From: Tachypleus tridentatus
Taxonomy: Eukaryota; Arthropoda; Merostomata; Xiphosura; Limulidae
Assembly: GCF_004210375.1 (NCBI RefSeq)
Contig: NC_134829.1
Coordinates: forward strand, 25,622,034 to 25,686,033
Direction of reading: 5' to 3'
DNA length: 64,000 nucleotides
Within the stretch, counting starts at the first letter, position 1, and every line of letters starts with the position of its first letter. The translations under genes and the position numbers were made by a program. The notes below the pieces were generated by a model. It searched no databases and was not told the origin of the DNA. It worked only from the letters and a program-made list of their open reading frames with translations. Shown here piece by piece: positions 1-11,890 of the stretch.

Positions 1-620
1 TTGTTATAAAGTCCAGTTAACTTAATGATAATATAATAATTTTACTTCTTCAACTCCAAGTTATTCAAGTTAGCTTAACTAATATTTGCTAACATGCCTA
101 AGCCTGAGGTAAATACTAATAAATATAGCAATCTCACTAACTTGCTAATTTTCTTGCTTTATATAACATATGGTTTTTTTTTTAATATTTTGTTGAAACA
201 CAAATATGGTACTGAAATACTAACTCAATCAAATTATATTACTACAGGCTCAATAAAAAATGATCACCTACTCTAGCTTAATTTAATATTTTATACTATT
301 CAAACTGTTTCAAATTTTTTTTAAAACTTTGAGACATTAAGTCAAACATCTCATTACATAAAACCCCCCTCTTACCTTATTTAAAACAGACTAAAACACT
401 GCTCCTCATTGGCTTATGAAATCCTTTAAACAGTTCTATTTCACAATTAAAATAATGGTACCTAAACTTCCATAGTTAACAATGTTTATATTTTCATAAA
501 TGCACACATTACAATAATCAAAGCATTAATTTTGTGAAACAAAGCACAATCAAAGTACTGACAAATGAAACAAAACTTTCTTGTTACCAGGGATTTAACA
601 TGGGGTAGAATGTTAAGGAA
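1..620. other. AT-rich DNA, no gene seen
   Basis: Open frames here are short and low-complexity. No splice-supported exon, tRNA or repeat family was recognised. Confidence 0.5.
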
Positions 621-2250
621 CCAGCTTGTGGCTCCACACCTGCTGATACTTTGGAAGTAGTCTTGAGGAACTTCAGGCTCTTCAACATGATGAAATTAAC
701 TAGTTGTCTTGCCAATACACCTCCAAAGATAACCACAGTGGATGACCTTTGGTTCAAACCATTTGTCCTACAACCTACATCACTGATTCTTCTGAATACA
801 GCAAGAGTCTTTTCCAGCATCTGTATAACTCTGGAGATTGTCCTTTCTTACAATGTTGATAAATCATGTCACAACAATGAAATACTGTCATATAATTATT
901 TGTAAAATACTGGCTTTTCATCTTATCACTAACTAATTTGAATCCTTCTTAGATAAAGTAATGAATGTGTTTGGTGTGTTTTTTTAAATTTCACTTCATA
1001 CCCTGGATAGTACAAAGGTCCAAATTTGCTATCTTCCAATCATCAGTTATATTGGTGTATTGCCTATAGCTTCATATACTCATGTTTGATGAATATGAAT
1101 GGAAGTTCTTGATCACATATTTTCTTAGTTCACCCACATAAATAGTTAGCTGACTTAAAACTACATTGTTGCATCTCTCCACTATTCCAACATAAAAAGG
1201 AATGAAAGCTGGTGTCTTGATCATTTTATTTCAAGTGTTTGACAAATTCTCTAAAACAAGGATGATTCAAAGTTACTTCCTTGATATAAGCAAGGTTCCA
1301 TAGGCATCCCAAAACTTGAAACAAATTCACTGACAAGCTTCCTCGCTAGTTATTAGATCTTAGTTAAAATAGCATATGTCTCAACCATCTGGTGAAATAA
1401 TCCACTATCACTAAGATACATTTATTACTACTGCTGTAGTACATTGACAGCAAACCTCTTTCAATTTTTTTTATGTTGTTGTAATTCTTGTTATTTCTTT
1501 CAAGAATAATTTTACATACAGCACAATTTACATGATTTATGCCAATCCCTAAGAAATTTTAAACATCCAATCCAGTAAAAACATTTACTCATCTTCTTCA
1601 GTGTTTTACTAACTCCTACATATCTATCTGTTAAAGGGATGTGGAATGCTTTTGGTTTCAGTAATTGTGGAAGTACCAACAGAAATAATAATTTCTGCCT
1701 AATGCTATTTTCCATTTTCAACATAATAAACCTTCTTATAAGTGTAACATATCCCACTCTGCCTATTAAATCTTTGACTGTGGACTGTATTTTGCCATTT
1801 CTGCCATGAGGGTTATTCCACAGCCTTTCTGACCCACTAAATAATTTAACACTGATATCCTTTGCCTAAGCCTTTGACTGTAAAACCACATTAGTTTTTC
1901 CTCATCTGTGGACATCTCACCTTGTGTTCTGCTCTGTTCCACTTTAGATCAGTCATGTTATACTTCTTTCTTCTCACACTGTTTACATTCTTTGGTTATA
2001 CAAGGTTATCAAAATAATAAATCAGCATTTCCATGATCCTGTTTAAGGCAATGCACAGTAATGAAGTAGTACTCATGAACTTTACAGAGTTATCATGCTA
2101 TGCGACTTTCTGGATTGTGGAAATTCATCAGTCACTTCAATGCTGCTTGATCTATAAAACTTTTGTCCTTACAGATTGTGATTGAAGTAAGTAAAAACTC
2201 TTTAGATATTTCAAAATTGGATTTTTCCTTTCTACAAACTTTGTTGCTTT
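620..2250 (-). mobile_element. Ty3/gypsy-type retrotransposon pol remnant (RNase H to integrase)
   Basis: Read on the minus strand, pieces of a gypsy polyprotein appear in the right order. Around 2250-2030 there is an RNase H C-terminal segment with DQAALK-like and HGNADLL-like words, matching the family's DHAALK and HGNADALSR. At 1757-1512 lies the integrase zinc-binding (H2C2-like) segment, with the words VSKTLKKMSKCFYW and DWHKSCKLC. At about 1420-1250 is the integrase core start, LVIVDYFTRW. A weak integrase C-terminal-like segment follows at about 820-620. Stops and frameshifts occur throughout, so it is dead. No LTRs were identified. Order and motifs make gypsy the best call; the exact ends are uncertain. 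Confidence 0.75.
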
Positions 2251-2900
2251 GATATACTAGATGATTACATGTCTCTTCTTCTGCTATACTAGAAATAACT
2301 TGAAATCTGTATTATGAGTAAGCCTTCATGAGTTCAGTATGATATTACACAAACAGTAGCTTATTTATTCTTCAGTTTGATGAATTGCTGTTTACAATCA
2401 GCAGTCTACAGAAACTTGTCTGGTTTTTCTGTTAGGTAGGATAAATGATGTCAGAAAATAATTTAAAAAAATAATGATAGTAGAAATATAAGAGACCATC
2501 TTGCCTTACAAAAGTATCATTGTTATTTTTTTACATTTTCTATATTTTCTTTGATCCTGTTATGATCCTTCTGAACTTCACTGATGTTTTTCTGTAAATT
2601 TTAAGTTTTTTTCAATTTTCTCATTAAAATCCTTCTGTACTTCACTGCTGCCCTTCTTCACTAGTCTTGTTGTTATCTTTCTGTAAATCTTCATGGCATT
2701 TTCATATTCAATCCGCACATTTTCTATGGCTTCTTCAGATTTGTCTTTGATTTAATTCCTCAGTAAATCTTATGTCTCTTTCTACTAAGTTTTCTTTTAT
2801 TCTTAATCCAATTTTAATTTTCTGCCTCTTACTTCTTTATTTTCTTTCCATTGTTTCTTCATCTTCAGAAATGTTTTATCTTAATTCAAGCACATTTTAA
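2250..2900 (-). mobile_element. possible gag-like, Lys/Glu-rich remnant
   Basis: On the minus strand around 2760-2560 a Lys/Glu-rich helical stretch is open for about 60 codons (contains DKSEEAIENVR and KIEKNLKF). Retrotransposon gag regions often look like this, and it sits upstream of the gypsy pol remnant on the same strand. The reverse transcriptase that should lie between is missing. This is a weak inference from position and composition. Confidence 0.2.
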
Positions 2901-5040
2901 TATCTTAAAGTTTTGATTTTATTTTCAATACAATAACACCACCCCTGGCATCAATATTTTAATAGTATGATTTTTGAGTAGATTCATTTGGATTATTTGG
3001 TGAAAAGAATGCAAAATCTTGTCCACTTAATGGTAACAAAAATACTTCATTTCTTTAATCAAAAGCTCTACAAGTTAATTAACTTATGTTCATTGATAGG
3101 CTTAAATTTACAATAAATGCTCATGCAATATTATATAACTTGATAATTCTCTTCCTACATAAATATTATGGCATATTTTTTATTATTTTATCAAAAACCA
3201 AACTCAATAATCACACTACCTAACTACCTACCTCACTAACAAATAAACAAATAACACCCCATCACTTCAGACTCAAAGTAACTTCCTAATACACTCAATA
3301 ATAACTTATTATCCACATGAGCCTAATATGTATTTTTTATACAGCTTAAACTGTTATTAAACAGTGAAGAAAATTTCATATGTTAGCCACACACACATCA
3401 CATAATGTAAAAACTTCCCTTGGCCAAACAACAATATGAATGTCTAAGTTAAAAGGCATCAGCATTTTACCACTCACTGTTGGAATTTTTGGAAGGTAAA
3501 TTTAAGGAAAAATAGAAATTATATTCCTAAATTTAAAACACAGATATTATAGATTAACTGTGATATAATTTTTTTGTCATAACAAAACAGTGGTAACTAC
3601 TTTGAAATTCATCTAGTGCTCTACTCTGATATGGGAAAATTAAACTTGTATAAGTAACAATGCTAGTGTAAGCACTAGATATTACATGTGTTTCCTACTT
3701 TTAGTTTTACTTCCTGAGTAAGTGATAATATAAACATTCCTGTATCAGAAGCACATTACAAAATGTAACAGCAATGTAAGTATCACAAGTCTAAAACAAA
3801 ATAACCCAACATTCTTAAAAAAGGCAAAGAGAATTTTAGAATTTTTATTGTAGTTCTTTTAAAACATGACATTTGTATCAGGGTAATTCTTTTGTTCAAA
3901 ATTTTAAAAACTTGATAATTCACACTTCAATAAGATTTAAATTTTACAGAAAACATTTTTTTCACACATTCTAACTGCTTGTTTACACTACATTTGTGAC
4001 CTTACATTTACGTGTATAAATTAGTGAAGTTTTCACTTGAAGTGAAAATAAGACATTAGCACACCTAATTCACTGCTATGAGAAACTCAGTAAATCTCCA
4101 GTTTCTCTTAAACCAGATCATACAAAACAATTGTGCTTACAGTTTACATCAATACAATTCGAGATTTTCAAAATCACAAAACTAACTAAGATGGATTTTT
4201 TATTTGTGATCAACAGCTAATAATTAAAATGAGGGCAAGAAAATTGTTTCTATTTCATTGTTAATGTTTTATACAACGCATAATACCATTTTACATAAAA
4301 GTAATATGAAAATATTTTTACTCAATTTTATTTACATGTTTAAACACCTTGTAAACATCAGGCAAAGTGCAAGGTAAATATCAAGTTTAATGATTTTACA
4401 TTTTATGTGCAATATGAAAAGAAATATCCACAGTACTCAAAGAAGCATCATATACACTAACCATATGAATAATAACTTTGTAAAAATAGTTTCTACACCA
4501 CAAATATATTAGGAAATTTTATTTTTTTTAATCTGTAATGGCTCTTGTTTTCTACCACAAACAGAATAACAATCCTCAGAAAACAACATTAGTTTACATT
4601 CTCAGGACAAAGCTCTAATAATGCAGTCTCACTTAAGTTCAGCACGATGACATTATATTTTAATCATAGTTATTTTCTTGATGTCATGACAACATCTGAT
4701 TTGTTATGAAGTCAAGAGAAAGAATTTCACTATATTAAAATCCTTCTCTTCTGTATATATATATTAAATGTATGTTCATTATAACACTTTCTCACATGTC
4801 TTCTATTTTAATATTTGTTAAATTTTTAATGAATTCATCATATTTTTTATAGCTGTGCGACATGTGTCAATTTTATCACATGATCTTATTCTTGGTATGT
4901 AAACTGAATGTTTTCAAAACAAAACCACTAACACTTTCATAGTTATTTTTCGAAGTTTTAAAAAATTATCTAACATCAGCCTGAGATTATGAAACACACC
5001 TATTTCTCTCTCTAAAACAGCTTTTTCTTTTTTAAACCCA
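2900..5040. other. AT-rich DNA, nothing recognised
   Basis: No long ORF, no convincing exon and no clear repeat were seen. If ADAT1 continues past the left edge of the window, this lies in one of its introns. Confidence 0.45.
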
Positions 5041-5041
5041 A

Positions 5042-5146
5042 ACAAGTCTGTAGACTTATAATGTTAAAAATGGGTTTTGATACTTGTGGTGGATACAGTA
5101 CAGGTAACCCATTGTGTAGCTTTGTACTTAACAACAAACAAACAAA
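5042..5146 (+). repeat. SINE family B copy (tRNA-like head, short tail)
   Basis: The copy opens with an AAGTCTGTAGACTTATAA-type head and has a 'GGTGGATACAGTACAGG' middle. It ends in 'TGTAGCTTTGTAC' followed by an ACAAACAAACAAA tail. Related copies are at 37097-37207 (+), 15379-15455 (-) and, as a tail only, about 18355-18425 (+). The head resembles a tRNA-derived SINE with a decayed B box. Confidence 0.6.
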
Positions 5147-5394
5147 TCTTCTGTTTTGCTTTTACATTTATTGAAACATCTCAAATTATCTGAAGGCTTC
5201 CTATAGTTAACATTTTCCTTACCTAAGAATGTATTTCACCTCCTCAAGCTCCCAACTAATCTCCTAATATTGTTTATGAATTGTGCTACTTGCATTAATT
5301 ATATAATTATGCAGCAAAAGCCCTCCTTAAATAAAAGGGCTACATACCTCCACATGTATTAACTCCCTCTATCTCTACTGAATTGACACCAGTT

Positions 5395-5660
5395 GTGAGA
5401 GGAGGGCACAGTTGTCATGCCATAGAGATCAGTATGTACCCATCTTGTTTCAAGACACTGGCTACAGGAGAAGGACACAGTATAATAGTGCATTAACACC
5501 TCATCTCACCTGAACAGACTTTTAGTTGCACAAGGAGGACACAGTATTATAGAATGTGCCTGCTTACATTATAGTGAACAGACTCTGGCTGCAGGAAGAG
5601 AGCACAGCATCATTGTGTGTACTCATCTCAGCTCAAATGAATAGATTCGGGGGAAGTCAC
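5395..5660. repeat. degenerate tandem repeat, about four 65-75 bp units
   Basis: Four diverged units share a pattern of 'GACACTGGCTACAGGAGAAG', then 'GACACAGTATAATAG', then a CTCATCTCA-like end. Variants include ACACCAGTTGTGAGAGGAGG, ACTTTTAGTTGCACAAGGAG and ACTCTGGCTGCAGGAAGAG. It ends just before the left end of the mariner element. Confidence 0.55.
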
Positions 5661-5677
5661 AAGTGACATGTTATATA

Positions 5678-6964
5678 TCAGGTCACCCCTTAAGTAATGT
5701 CCAATTTTAGGTTCAGAAAAAGAGAAAAGATTTCAATTGCTTTTAATGTTATTTAACCAACAATGTATGTTCCATTATTATTAATTACTTTCTGCCAATG
5801 ATTCACAAACTTCTGAAAGCCACTTCTATAAAATTCTTGGGGTTTGAAGGAAAAGAATGTTGAGAGGGTAGTTATGACATCTTCATGTGTTCCAAGCTCT
5901 TTTTCATCAAGATACTTTTGTAAACTTTGGAATAGATGATAAAAAAGATGGGGCAAGGTGTGGAGAATAGGGAAGATGTGAAAGTTTTTCCCTGTCTAGT
6001 TCTTCAATCTTTGCAGATGTCATCCTTGCTGTATGGGGCAGTGCATTATCCTGGTGTAACATAGCATATTTATGATTAATCAAAGCAGGTCTCTTTTCTT
6101 TCAGTGCAACATTCAAGCACTCTAACTTTGACAATAGAAGTTTGATGTAATCGTTACACTGAGTGGCAGCAACTCAAAGTGGATCACACCAACAATGTCT
6201 CACCAAATGCTTAAGAAGACTTTCCTATGGTGGAGGTCCATTTTGGGCTGTGCTTTAGCCAGTTTACCTTCACTGAGCCACTGTATGCAGAGCTTAACAT
6301 TTTAATAAAATATCAATTTTTTTATCTTCAGTCACTAATCTGTCCAGAAAGTTGAGTTACGTTCATGAGAGTGCAGAGAATGCAAATGTTAACTCTTGCT
6401 CTAAGGATGGCTTCTGTCAAATTATGGGAGACCAATTTTCCAAGTTTTCACATCTTTCCAAGCTGTTGCAGATGATTGTGAACTGTTGAATGTATTTAAT
6501 TCAGCTTCTGTGCTAGTTCTTCAACTGTTACAGTACAATCTTCATCAATATGCAGCAGGCAGCAAGATATCATTAAACTCAACAGGGTGACCTGAACGTG
6601 GTACATTGCTCAAACTGTAGTCACCTGATCTGAACTTCTGAAACCACCTTTGACATTTTCTTTCATTGAGATACTCAACACCGTAAACACCTTGAATGTT
6701 TCATGTAGTTTCTGCTGCACTATTGCACTTTTTAAACTTATAAAGCAGTATATGCCTAATAAGCTCCTCAGATACATCCATCTTCTAAAGGGTTTATTTG
6801 ATTAATGATCTGAAAAAGCAGAGTTGGGTTAGTTTCTTTTATTTGTCTCAACATTTTTTACACATTGTACTCCATATTTTAGTCATTAAAGCCTTCTACA
6901 AAGACAGAAATGATGATGCACTTTCTGTATTAAATTTTCGAACATTACTTATGGGACGACCTGA
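5678..6964 (-). mobile_element. mariner-type DNA transposon, inactivated
   Basis: Terminal inverted repeats are visible. The left end starts TCAGGTCACCCCTTAAGTAA; the right end, read inward, starts TCAGGTCGTCCCATAAGTAA. TA dinucleotides flank both ends (5676-5677 and 6965-6966), and the 1287-bp length is typical of mariner. The transposase runs on the minus strand from an ATG near 6783. It has an N-terminal HTH-like start (MDVSEELIRH), an early in-frame stop, a DNALPHTAR segment carrying the second catalytic Asp, and a C-terminal FKPQEFYRSGF segment. The frame breaks just after PYSPHLAPS, where the third catalytic Asp belongs. It cannot encode a working enzyme. Confidence 0.9.
5753..6783 (-). 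pseudogene. mariner transposase pseudogene
   Basis: This is the coding remnant inside the mariner element. Two overlapping minus-strand frames, 6134-5907 and 5956-5753, carry the second half of the DDD catalytic domain and the C-terminus. They are joined only across a frameshift near 5950. The N-terminal part (6783-6140) holds stops, including one about 29 codons after the start. The family cuts and pastes its own element at TA sites; this copy has lost that ability. Confidence 0.85.
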
Positions 6965-6980
6965 TATACATATATACACA

Positions 6981-7159
6981 CAGCCATGAGGGATGGCTTA
7001 CACTACACTAATGAGGGATGGCTTACACTACACTAACAGAGATATACACAGCCATATGAGGGATGGCTTACACTACACTAATGAGGGATGGCTTACACTA
7101 CACTAACAGAGATATACACACAGCCATATGAGGGATGGCTTACACTACACTAACAGAGT
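6981..7159. repeat. tandem repeat with a higher-order unit of about 70 bp
   Basis: A basic 28-30 bp unit, GAGGGATGGCTTACACTACA plus CTAAT or CTAACAG, is repeated five times. It is grouped into a larger unit that also contains CAGAGATATACACAGCCAT. The copies are almost identical, so the array is young. It starts within about 20 bp of the mariner right end. Confidence 0.9.
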
Positions 7160-8260
7160 TACCACTGCTCCTCCTCCTTCTGTACTGATACTCAATTGTA
7201 CATCACCCCAGCAAACAAGCCCAACTGGTGATAGTTCTTCATAGTCTGCCACTCAAGTAGCTAGGGTTGGTAAGTGGCAAGCATCACTGGTGCTCCACTT
7301 GAGAAGGAAGGGGTGAAATTTGCAGTGAGTAGACCTGGAGAAAATTTCCAGATTCTCATAGGTCCTTCAATTTGGAAAGGTCTTTTATTAGACACAGGGA
7401 ATAGGTGACAGCAAAATCTTATTTTGAAAAGTCAGAGAAGAGGTTAAAACATGCCTCTGGTGCTTGCTTTTTCCATGATAGTTTGTGGAATAGGTATAGT
7501 CTGGATCAGATAAGAAGAGAAAATTTGCAGATATACCAAATGGTTACCTCAAATAGTCTTGTGGAGTGCACATCTTACAATGAGCATATACAGAACCAGA
7601 TCAGACACTGTGAGTGCTTTTCATTATCCTGGCTCAATGCAGATTTCAGAAAATAAGTATACTCACAGAGGCACTACTAGCCACCTGGAGGGGTCCTAAG
7701 AGCACAAAAGGAGCTCTGAAAGAGAAATAATGTTTATTTTTCTCAAAAACAGTGGGATGATAGAAGAACACTGACCTGCGGAAGATAAAATCCATAGAGA
7801 GATAAAGCCTGAAGGTGTAGAGGAGACAAATGTATCAAAAGCATCCACACACCCACCAGGAGGAGCTCATTCTAAAGCTGACAAAGGAGAGATGTAAGAG
7901 GAGCAAAAAGGTGGCATATCAAATACAATGAAATAATAGTCTGTGAGCATCTACAATGCAAGCCAATCATGCTAACTTGAGAAAGTAATGGAATAAGGGA
8001 AAAAGGGAAGAGATCCATGAATAGGCACAACAAGCAGGTCAGGGGAGCCAATCTGGCTCCACATGATTCAACGGGCAAGAGAAGGAAGGGAAATAGAAAA
8101 GGAGCAGTTAAAGACCAAGAAAGAAAAAGACTGGACCTGAGAGAGAAATACCAAAGTGTGGTAAAAGAGGGTATGAAAAACCACAGGAATAATTTCAAAT
8201 GCATTTCACAACACAGAACCACCAGTCATCATTTTAGTTTGTGTTAATTTAGCTACTTAG
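7160..8260 (-). mobile_element. unresolved degraded retroelement-like region
   Basis: This block is richer in G and A on the plus strand than its surroundings and stays open for 116 codons on the minus strand (8222-7872). The peptide is Leu/Phe/Ser-rich with a PVESCGARLAPLTCLLCLF segment. It resembles the other decayed C/T-rich coding remnants at 10.4-11.9 kb and 50.4-51.9 kb. I could not assign it to a domain. A same-family (DIRS-like) remnant is the likeliest reading. Confidence 0.3.
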
Positions 8261-8391
8261 AAAGAAACAGGAAAATTTTGATATAAGAAAAAAAATGTTT
8301 TCTATATTCATAAAGAAGTATACTAGCCTGGATAATAATATTTTCCTTGACATATAAATAATTGCAACTTAAAAGCCTAATTGTAGTTTAC

Positions 8392-8446
8392 CTAATGAAA
8401 AGTCTTCTTACAAGGACTTCAGCATGGCTATCACTAATGGCAGCAC
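8392..8446 (-). CDS. ADAT1: ADAT1 coding exon 3 (HAE motif)
   Basis: This 55-nt exon lies between acceptor CCGCCAG and donor GTAAAC. It encodes SDSHAEVLVRRLF, including the zinc-binding His and proton-shuttling Glu. It ends in phase 2. A possible next exon near 8320-8270 (reading ILLYEYRKHF) has no good donor and is not claimed. Confidence 0.87.
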
Positions 8447-9527
8447 CTGGCGGAGAGAATCAAAATATGTAGGATTCAGAAGAAACTATCTGATATCAAT
8501 TAATCAGTTTTGTTTAATGAAGTAGCAGCCTTTAATCAGCTTTTCTCTCCAAACAATCATTCTGAATACCATATACAGACCTAAAACATATATTAAAACT
8601 AGAATTTGTGGAGTTTGCATAACTGTTTTATTATATTTCACATTACCTTGACAACTAAGTTGGGATGGACCAAGACACTTTGACCCTGTGGCAAGGGAAA
8701 CAACCTTCATGTCATGACCTATTAAAAAAAAAAAAGAGAAAATTTATATATGAGCTAAATATCTTTATTTTGCTGTATATCACTACATGAATAGTGTGTA
8801 AATACCTTGAAATTATTGAAAATAAGTTATTTAGTTAGCTAGGATTAAACATAGTTCTGACTACAGTATAGAAGTTGCAGGGAGCTAATTATCTGTACAT
8901 GTTTAAAAGTTCACAATGGCCACTATTTAGAAGTTACTGGAAGTAGGATCAACTTTTTAGTTGGGTTCAAAATGGTCATGCTACTACTCTATATAAATTA
9001 TTAGAAGTTTTATCAGCCAGTAGTAAACCAGGCTTTATAAATATCACAATAAAATTTCTGGTAGTAAGAACAGTAGTAACCAAAAATTCAAAACCTGCAG
9101 TATCCATTCCTCTATAGACCATCCACTTGTGTCCATCTGGTGATGCAAAATTCAAACAAATATTTACAATATTTTTCATTTCCTACATTTCTATTGTTAT
9201 TGTAAGACTATTACTTCAGGAATGAAAATTAAAACAAACAATATATCTCATAATAATAATTTCCTTACACTTGTAGCTCTAGTATTCATTTTCTTACTCC
9301 TGAAAATGGGAAAAAGGCAGTTGGCAAAATGCTCTTACTAACTCAACCATATAATGTTAATGGACATTACCTTTTGGTAGAAAATCAGAAGAAATCACTA
9401 TTGCTGACATGTGTGTCCACTCCTTTCCCTTCTGAGGTTTTCCAGTTTTAGGCAAAGATTTGTAACGACTGTAACACAACTTTGCAAGTTTATCTGCAAA
9501 TGATACATTTTCAGCTGAGTCACTCAT
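8392..9527 (-). CDS. ADAT1: tRNA-specific adenosine deaminase 1 (ADAT1), first three coding exons
   Basis: ADAT1 converts adenosine 37 of eukaryotic tRNA-Ala to inosine. I join three minus-strand exons: 9527-9371, 8718-8647 and 8446-8392, with phases 1, 1 and 2 all matching. The ATG at 9527 is the first Met that keeps the family's N-terminal length. Residues about 10-45 hold FADKLAKLCYSRY and LPKTGKPQKGKEWT, which align with the human N-terminus (IAQLCYEHY, LPKKGKPEPNHEWT). Exon 2 gives VVSLATGSKCLGPS, like VVSMGTGTKCIGQS. Exon 3 gives SDSHAEVLVRRLF, the zinc-ligand and catalytic HAE motif of the deaminase fold. The downstream PCGD-type zinc cysteines were not found between 8391 and the left edge. 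The gene is therefore either cut by the window or truncated. Identity is secure from sequence; completeness is unknown. Confidence 0.88.
8647..8718 (-). CDS. ADAT1: ADAT1 coding exon 2
   Basis: This 72-nt exon follows a T-rich tract ending TTAATAG and precedes the donor GTAATG. It encodes KVVSLATGSKCLG, a strand-turn of the editase domain, and ends in phase 1. Confidence 0.87.
9371..9527 (-). CDS. ADAT1: ADAT1 coding exon 1
   Basis: It starts at ATG 9527 (context AGCTATGA) and ends at the donor GTAATG (9370-9365), leaving phase 1. It encodes the N-terminal helix and the GKP..EWT segment. A CAG upstream (near 9554-9556) could be an acceptor for a 5' UTR exon. Confidence 0.85.
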
Positions 9528-9767
9528 AGCTTGCAAGTAACAGACCACCAATCTGTCAACAACAAAATGCCACTACTTAGTTTTCACACATGTATGACCT
9601 ACAATAATGCTTAACATGAAGGAATTAGAAAATATCTAATGAATTCCTCACTTTCTACTACATATAGATATATATATTTATGCTCTAAGAGACAGAACTT
9701 AATTTATCATTGAATTTCTGTGATATGTACATACGTTACATATACTGTAGTTTTAGTTAATGAAAGT

Positions 9768-9995
9768 CTAGTGTATGAAGAGTTTCCATCTCTATGTTCC
9801 ATGATATACTGTTTTTCAATGCAAAGTTCTTCTTAATCAGTGATGTCGAAACCCACTTGTTGAGAATTTATATCAGCGGCTCGTTTGGGTCGAAAATATT
9901 TTACATAGAAGAGCGAACAACGTTGTTTCTTCTATGTAAAATATTTTCTCGACCCAAACGAGCCGTTTTCGCATATAAAGTTCTCCTTAATGTAC
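9768..9995. repeat. palindromic repeat with near-perfect 36-bp arms
   Basis: The arms 9877-9912 and 9929-9965 are reverse complements, differing only by a 2-base insertion in the right arm, around a 16-base loop. Each arm contains GGCTCGTTTGGGTCG and AATATTTTACATAGAAGA. The flank 9775-9836 (GAAGAGTTTCC, CCATGATATAC, GTTTTTCA, CTTAA) is repeated at 12777-12840, so this is a dispersed repeat family. Confidence 0.85.
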
Positions 9996-10379
9996 GATTA
10001 TGCTCAAAGTGAAATATTTTAATTAATGCCTAACTTATTTTAAATCATAAGTTGTAGTTTTCAGGAAATCCAGAATGACTCATTGGAATTTGTTTATAAA
10101 GCTTCTTAATGATCAAAAAGGTTAAAGATTAATTTGAGGAAAATTAGAGAGCTAAGGTAAGATGAGGGAGTTAGTAAAGTAAGAAAAGAAGCAGAAAATC
10201 TTCAAATAAATATTGTTCTTAACAAGATAAAAAAAAAGGGAGGAAACTAATAGGTTTACTAAGATGTGCAATGCAAGAAGGCTAAGAAAGAAGGTTCATA
10301 TGTGAATGAAACTCAGGTTACTGTTTCAAACAGACTTGAACCTGAAGCTGTAGTTTTGATCTTTCAATAGTGAGGAATT

Positions 10380-11890
10380 ATCTACTGAAAGTTGAAGGTC
10401 TGGACAATGGTAAAAATGGAAGATAGAAGGTAGCATAATTGGAGAAAAGAAGGAATAACCTTCTTGAGCTGCCACAGTGTTAGGAAAAAAGGAACTATTA
10501 GGATAAAGGATAAAATAGGTTGGATGAAACGATATGGAAAATATAAAGGGTAAATAAATAAAATTGGAGATGCCTGCAAGTCAAAAGGAAAAGGAAATAG
10601 GTCTCAAGGAACAAATGAAACAAAGAGTACAAGAAAAGTGGTTCAAATGGAGGGAGAGTCACAGTACAGAGGACCACATTAATGTCCCATTCTGGAAAGG
10701 GAGGATGCCTATGAGTTTGAAATGACTGTATGAGCACAGGCAGAATATCCAAACTAAAAACCTCAGGGTGTCTTGAGTAACTGATGGCATGGTAGAGTGT
10801 AACTCTATATATGAAAATCAGAGAGATTGAAGACTCACAGCCAAAAAGCCAAGTGAGAAATTCCTCCATCTGAGCCACTGAAAACCTGATAGCAGGAAAT
10901 CCCTTGTCAACAGATTAAGAGTGGAAGACTTCCCACTTGCTCTGGTAAATTTCCATGGAGGTGAAATGCCTCATAAAGTCAGATCTCATTGCCAAGGACT
11001 AGCTGAAATCCATGTATGAAGTTGCAGGACAGAGAGATTGGTATGAAGAGTGGAAAATCAAGTATGAAGCAAAAAGGAAGGAAACAAAATAAAAGAGGCA
11101 AGTCTTGAGAAGAATAGATTTTGGAGACTCAGAAACCAGAGTTGTGTTGGTCAATGAGGTGCAATCAGGAGAATCCAGCATGATGTAGTGTGTACTAGAG
11201 AAACCACTCAATGAAGCAAATGGATGATATGGTACATATAAAAATATCTGTGAGACCAATCCTGGCTGGAAGCATCAACAGCCAGAGCCTGTGAATGCTG
11301 AACGAAGAACCAAAAAGAGGGTTAACTTTGTATTGAGGCCCATAGTAAATACATTCAATTGGGAAGTCTCCCAATGGGGTGGAAAAATGTCTCTGAAAAT
11401 AACTAAATCTAATGACAACTCCAAGGGAAAGATTAAGTCTGGACATGAAAAAGAAACAAATATCTTTGGACCTAGCACTCCTTTGCTAATTGGTATGAGT
11501 GGTCACATTAGTTTTCAAAATGAACCATTACCAGATGATAACCTGTAAAAGAATGGGAAATGATACAACATCTAATGAACAACCAGAAGTTTGAAAGCAT
11601 TGATATGCAAGACCAGTCTGTCCACAGACCAACAGACCATTGCTTTGTGGTGATCAACTTAAACCCCCTATCTGTGTCAGGAAGTGACTTTGAAAAGATG
11701 GACATCAAGGTGTGGAGAAGGCAGTTGTGCACCCACTCCCATATGGGTTTTGTCAAACCACCACAGCAAGTTGATTTTCAGAGAAAGAGAAAGGTTCAAT
11801 GACAATGATAGCTTAGGTAAAGAAAATGTGGCATTAATACTAATAGGACAAAATAAGAAATCTATATATGTCATCTGTCTTTGGCTGGTG
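10380..11890 (-). mobile_element. DIRS-like retrotransposon remnant (RNase H region)
   Basis: Minus-strand frames carry, in order, a GVGAQLPS word (as in WGAHL of the DIRS RNase H), INAFKLLVVH (like INLLELRAVR), and a HFENVTTHTN-like word (like SDNTTVVAYIN). Downstream come QALAVDASSQDWSH and SCWILLIAPHWPTQ-like segments, matching 'DALSQDW' and 'VLLIAPxWPxQPWFP' of tyrosine-recombinase retroelements. Family words are quoted from general knowledge. Many stops and frameshifts are present. No recombinase domain or terminal repeats were seen. Confidence 0.6.

Noticed and set aside
8017..8247. Basic plus-strand ORF as a nuclear protein
   Set aside because: It is the complement of a C/T-rich retroelement-like block, and the Lys/Arg richness follows from purine bias.
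8270..8320. ADAT1 exon 4 (ILLYEYRKHF)
   Set aside because: The position and first residues fit, but there is no usable donor and the frame soon stops.
8976..9179. Minus-strand ORF as an extra ADAT1 exon
   Set aside because: Exons 1 and 2 join in phase without it, and its sequence does not match the family.
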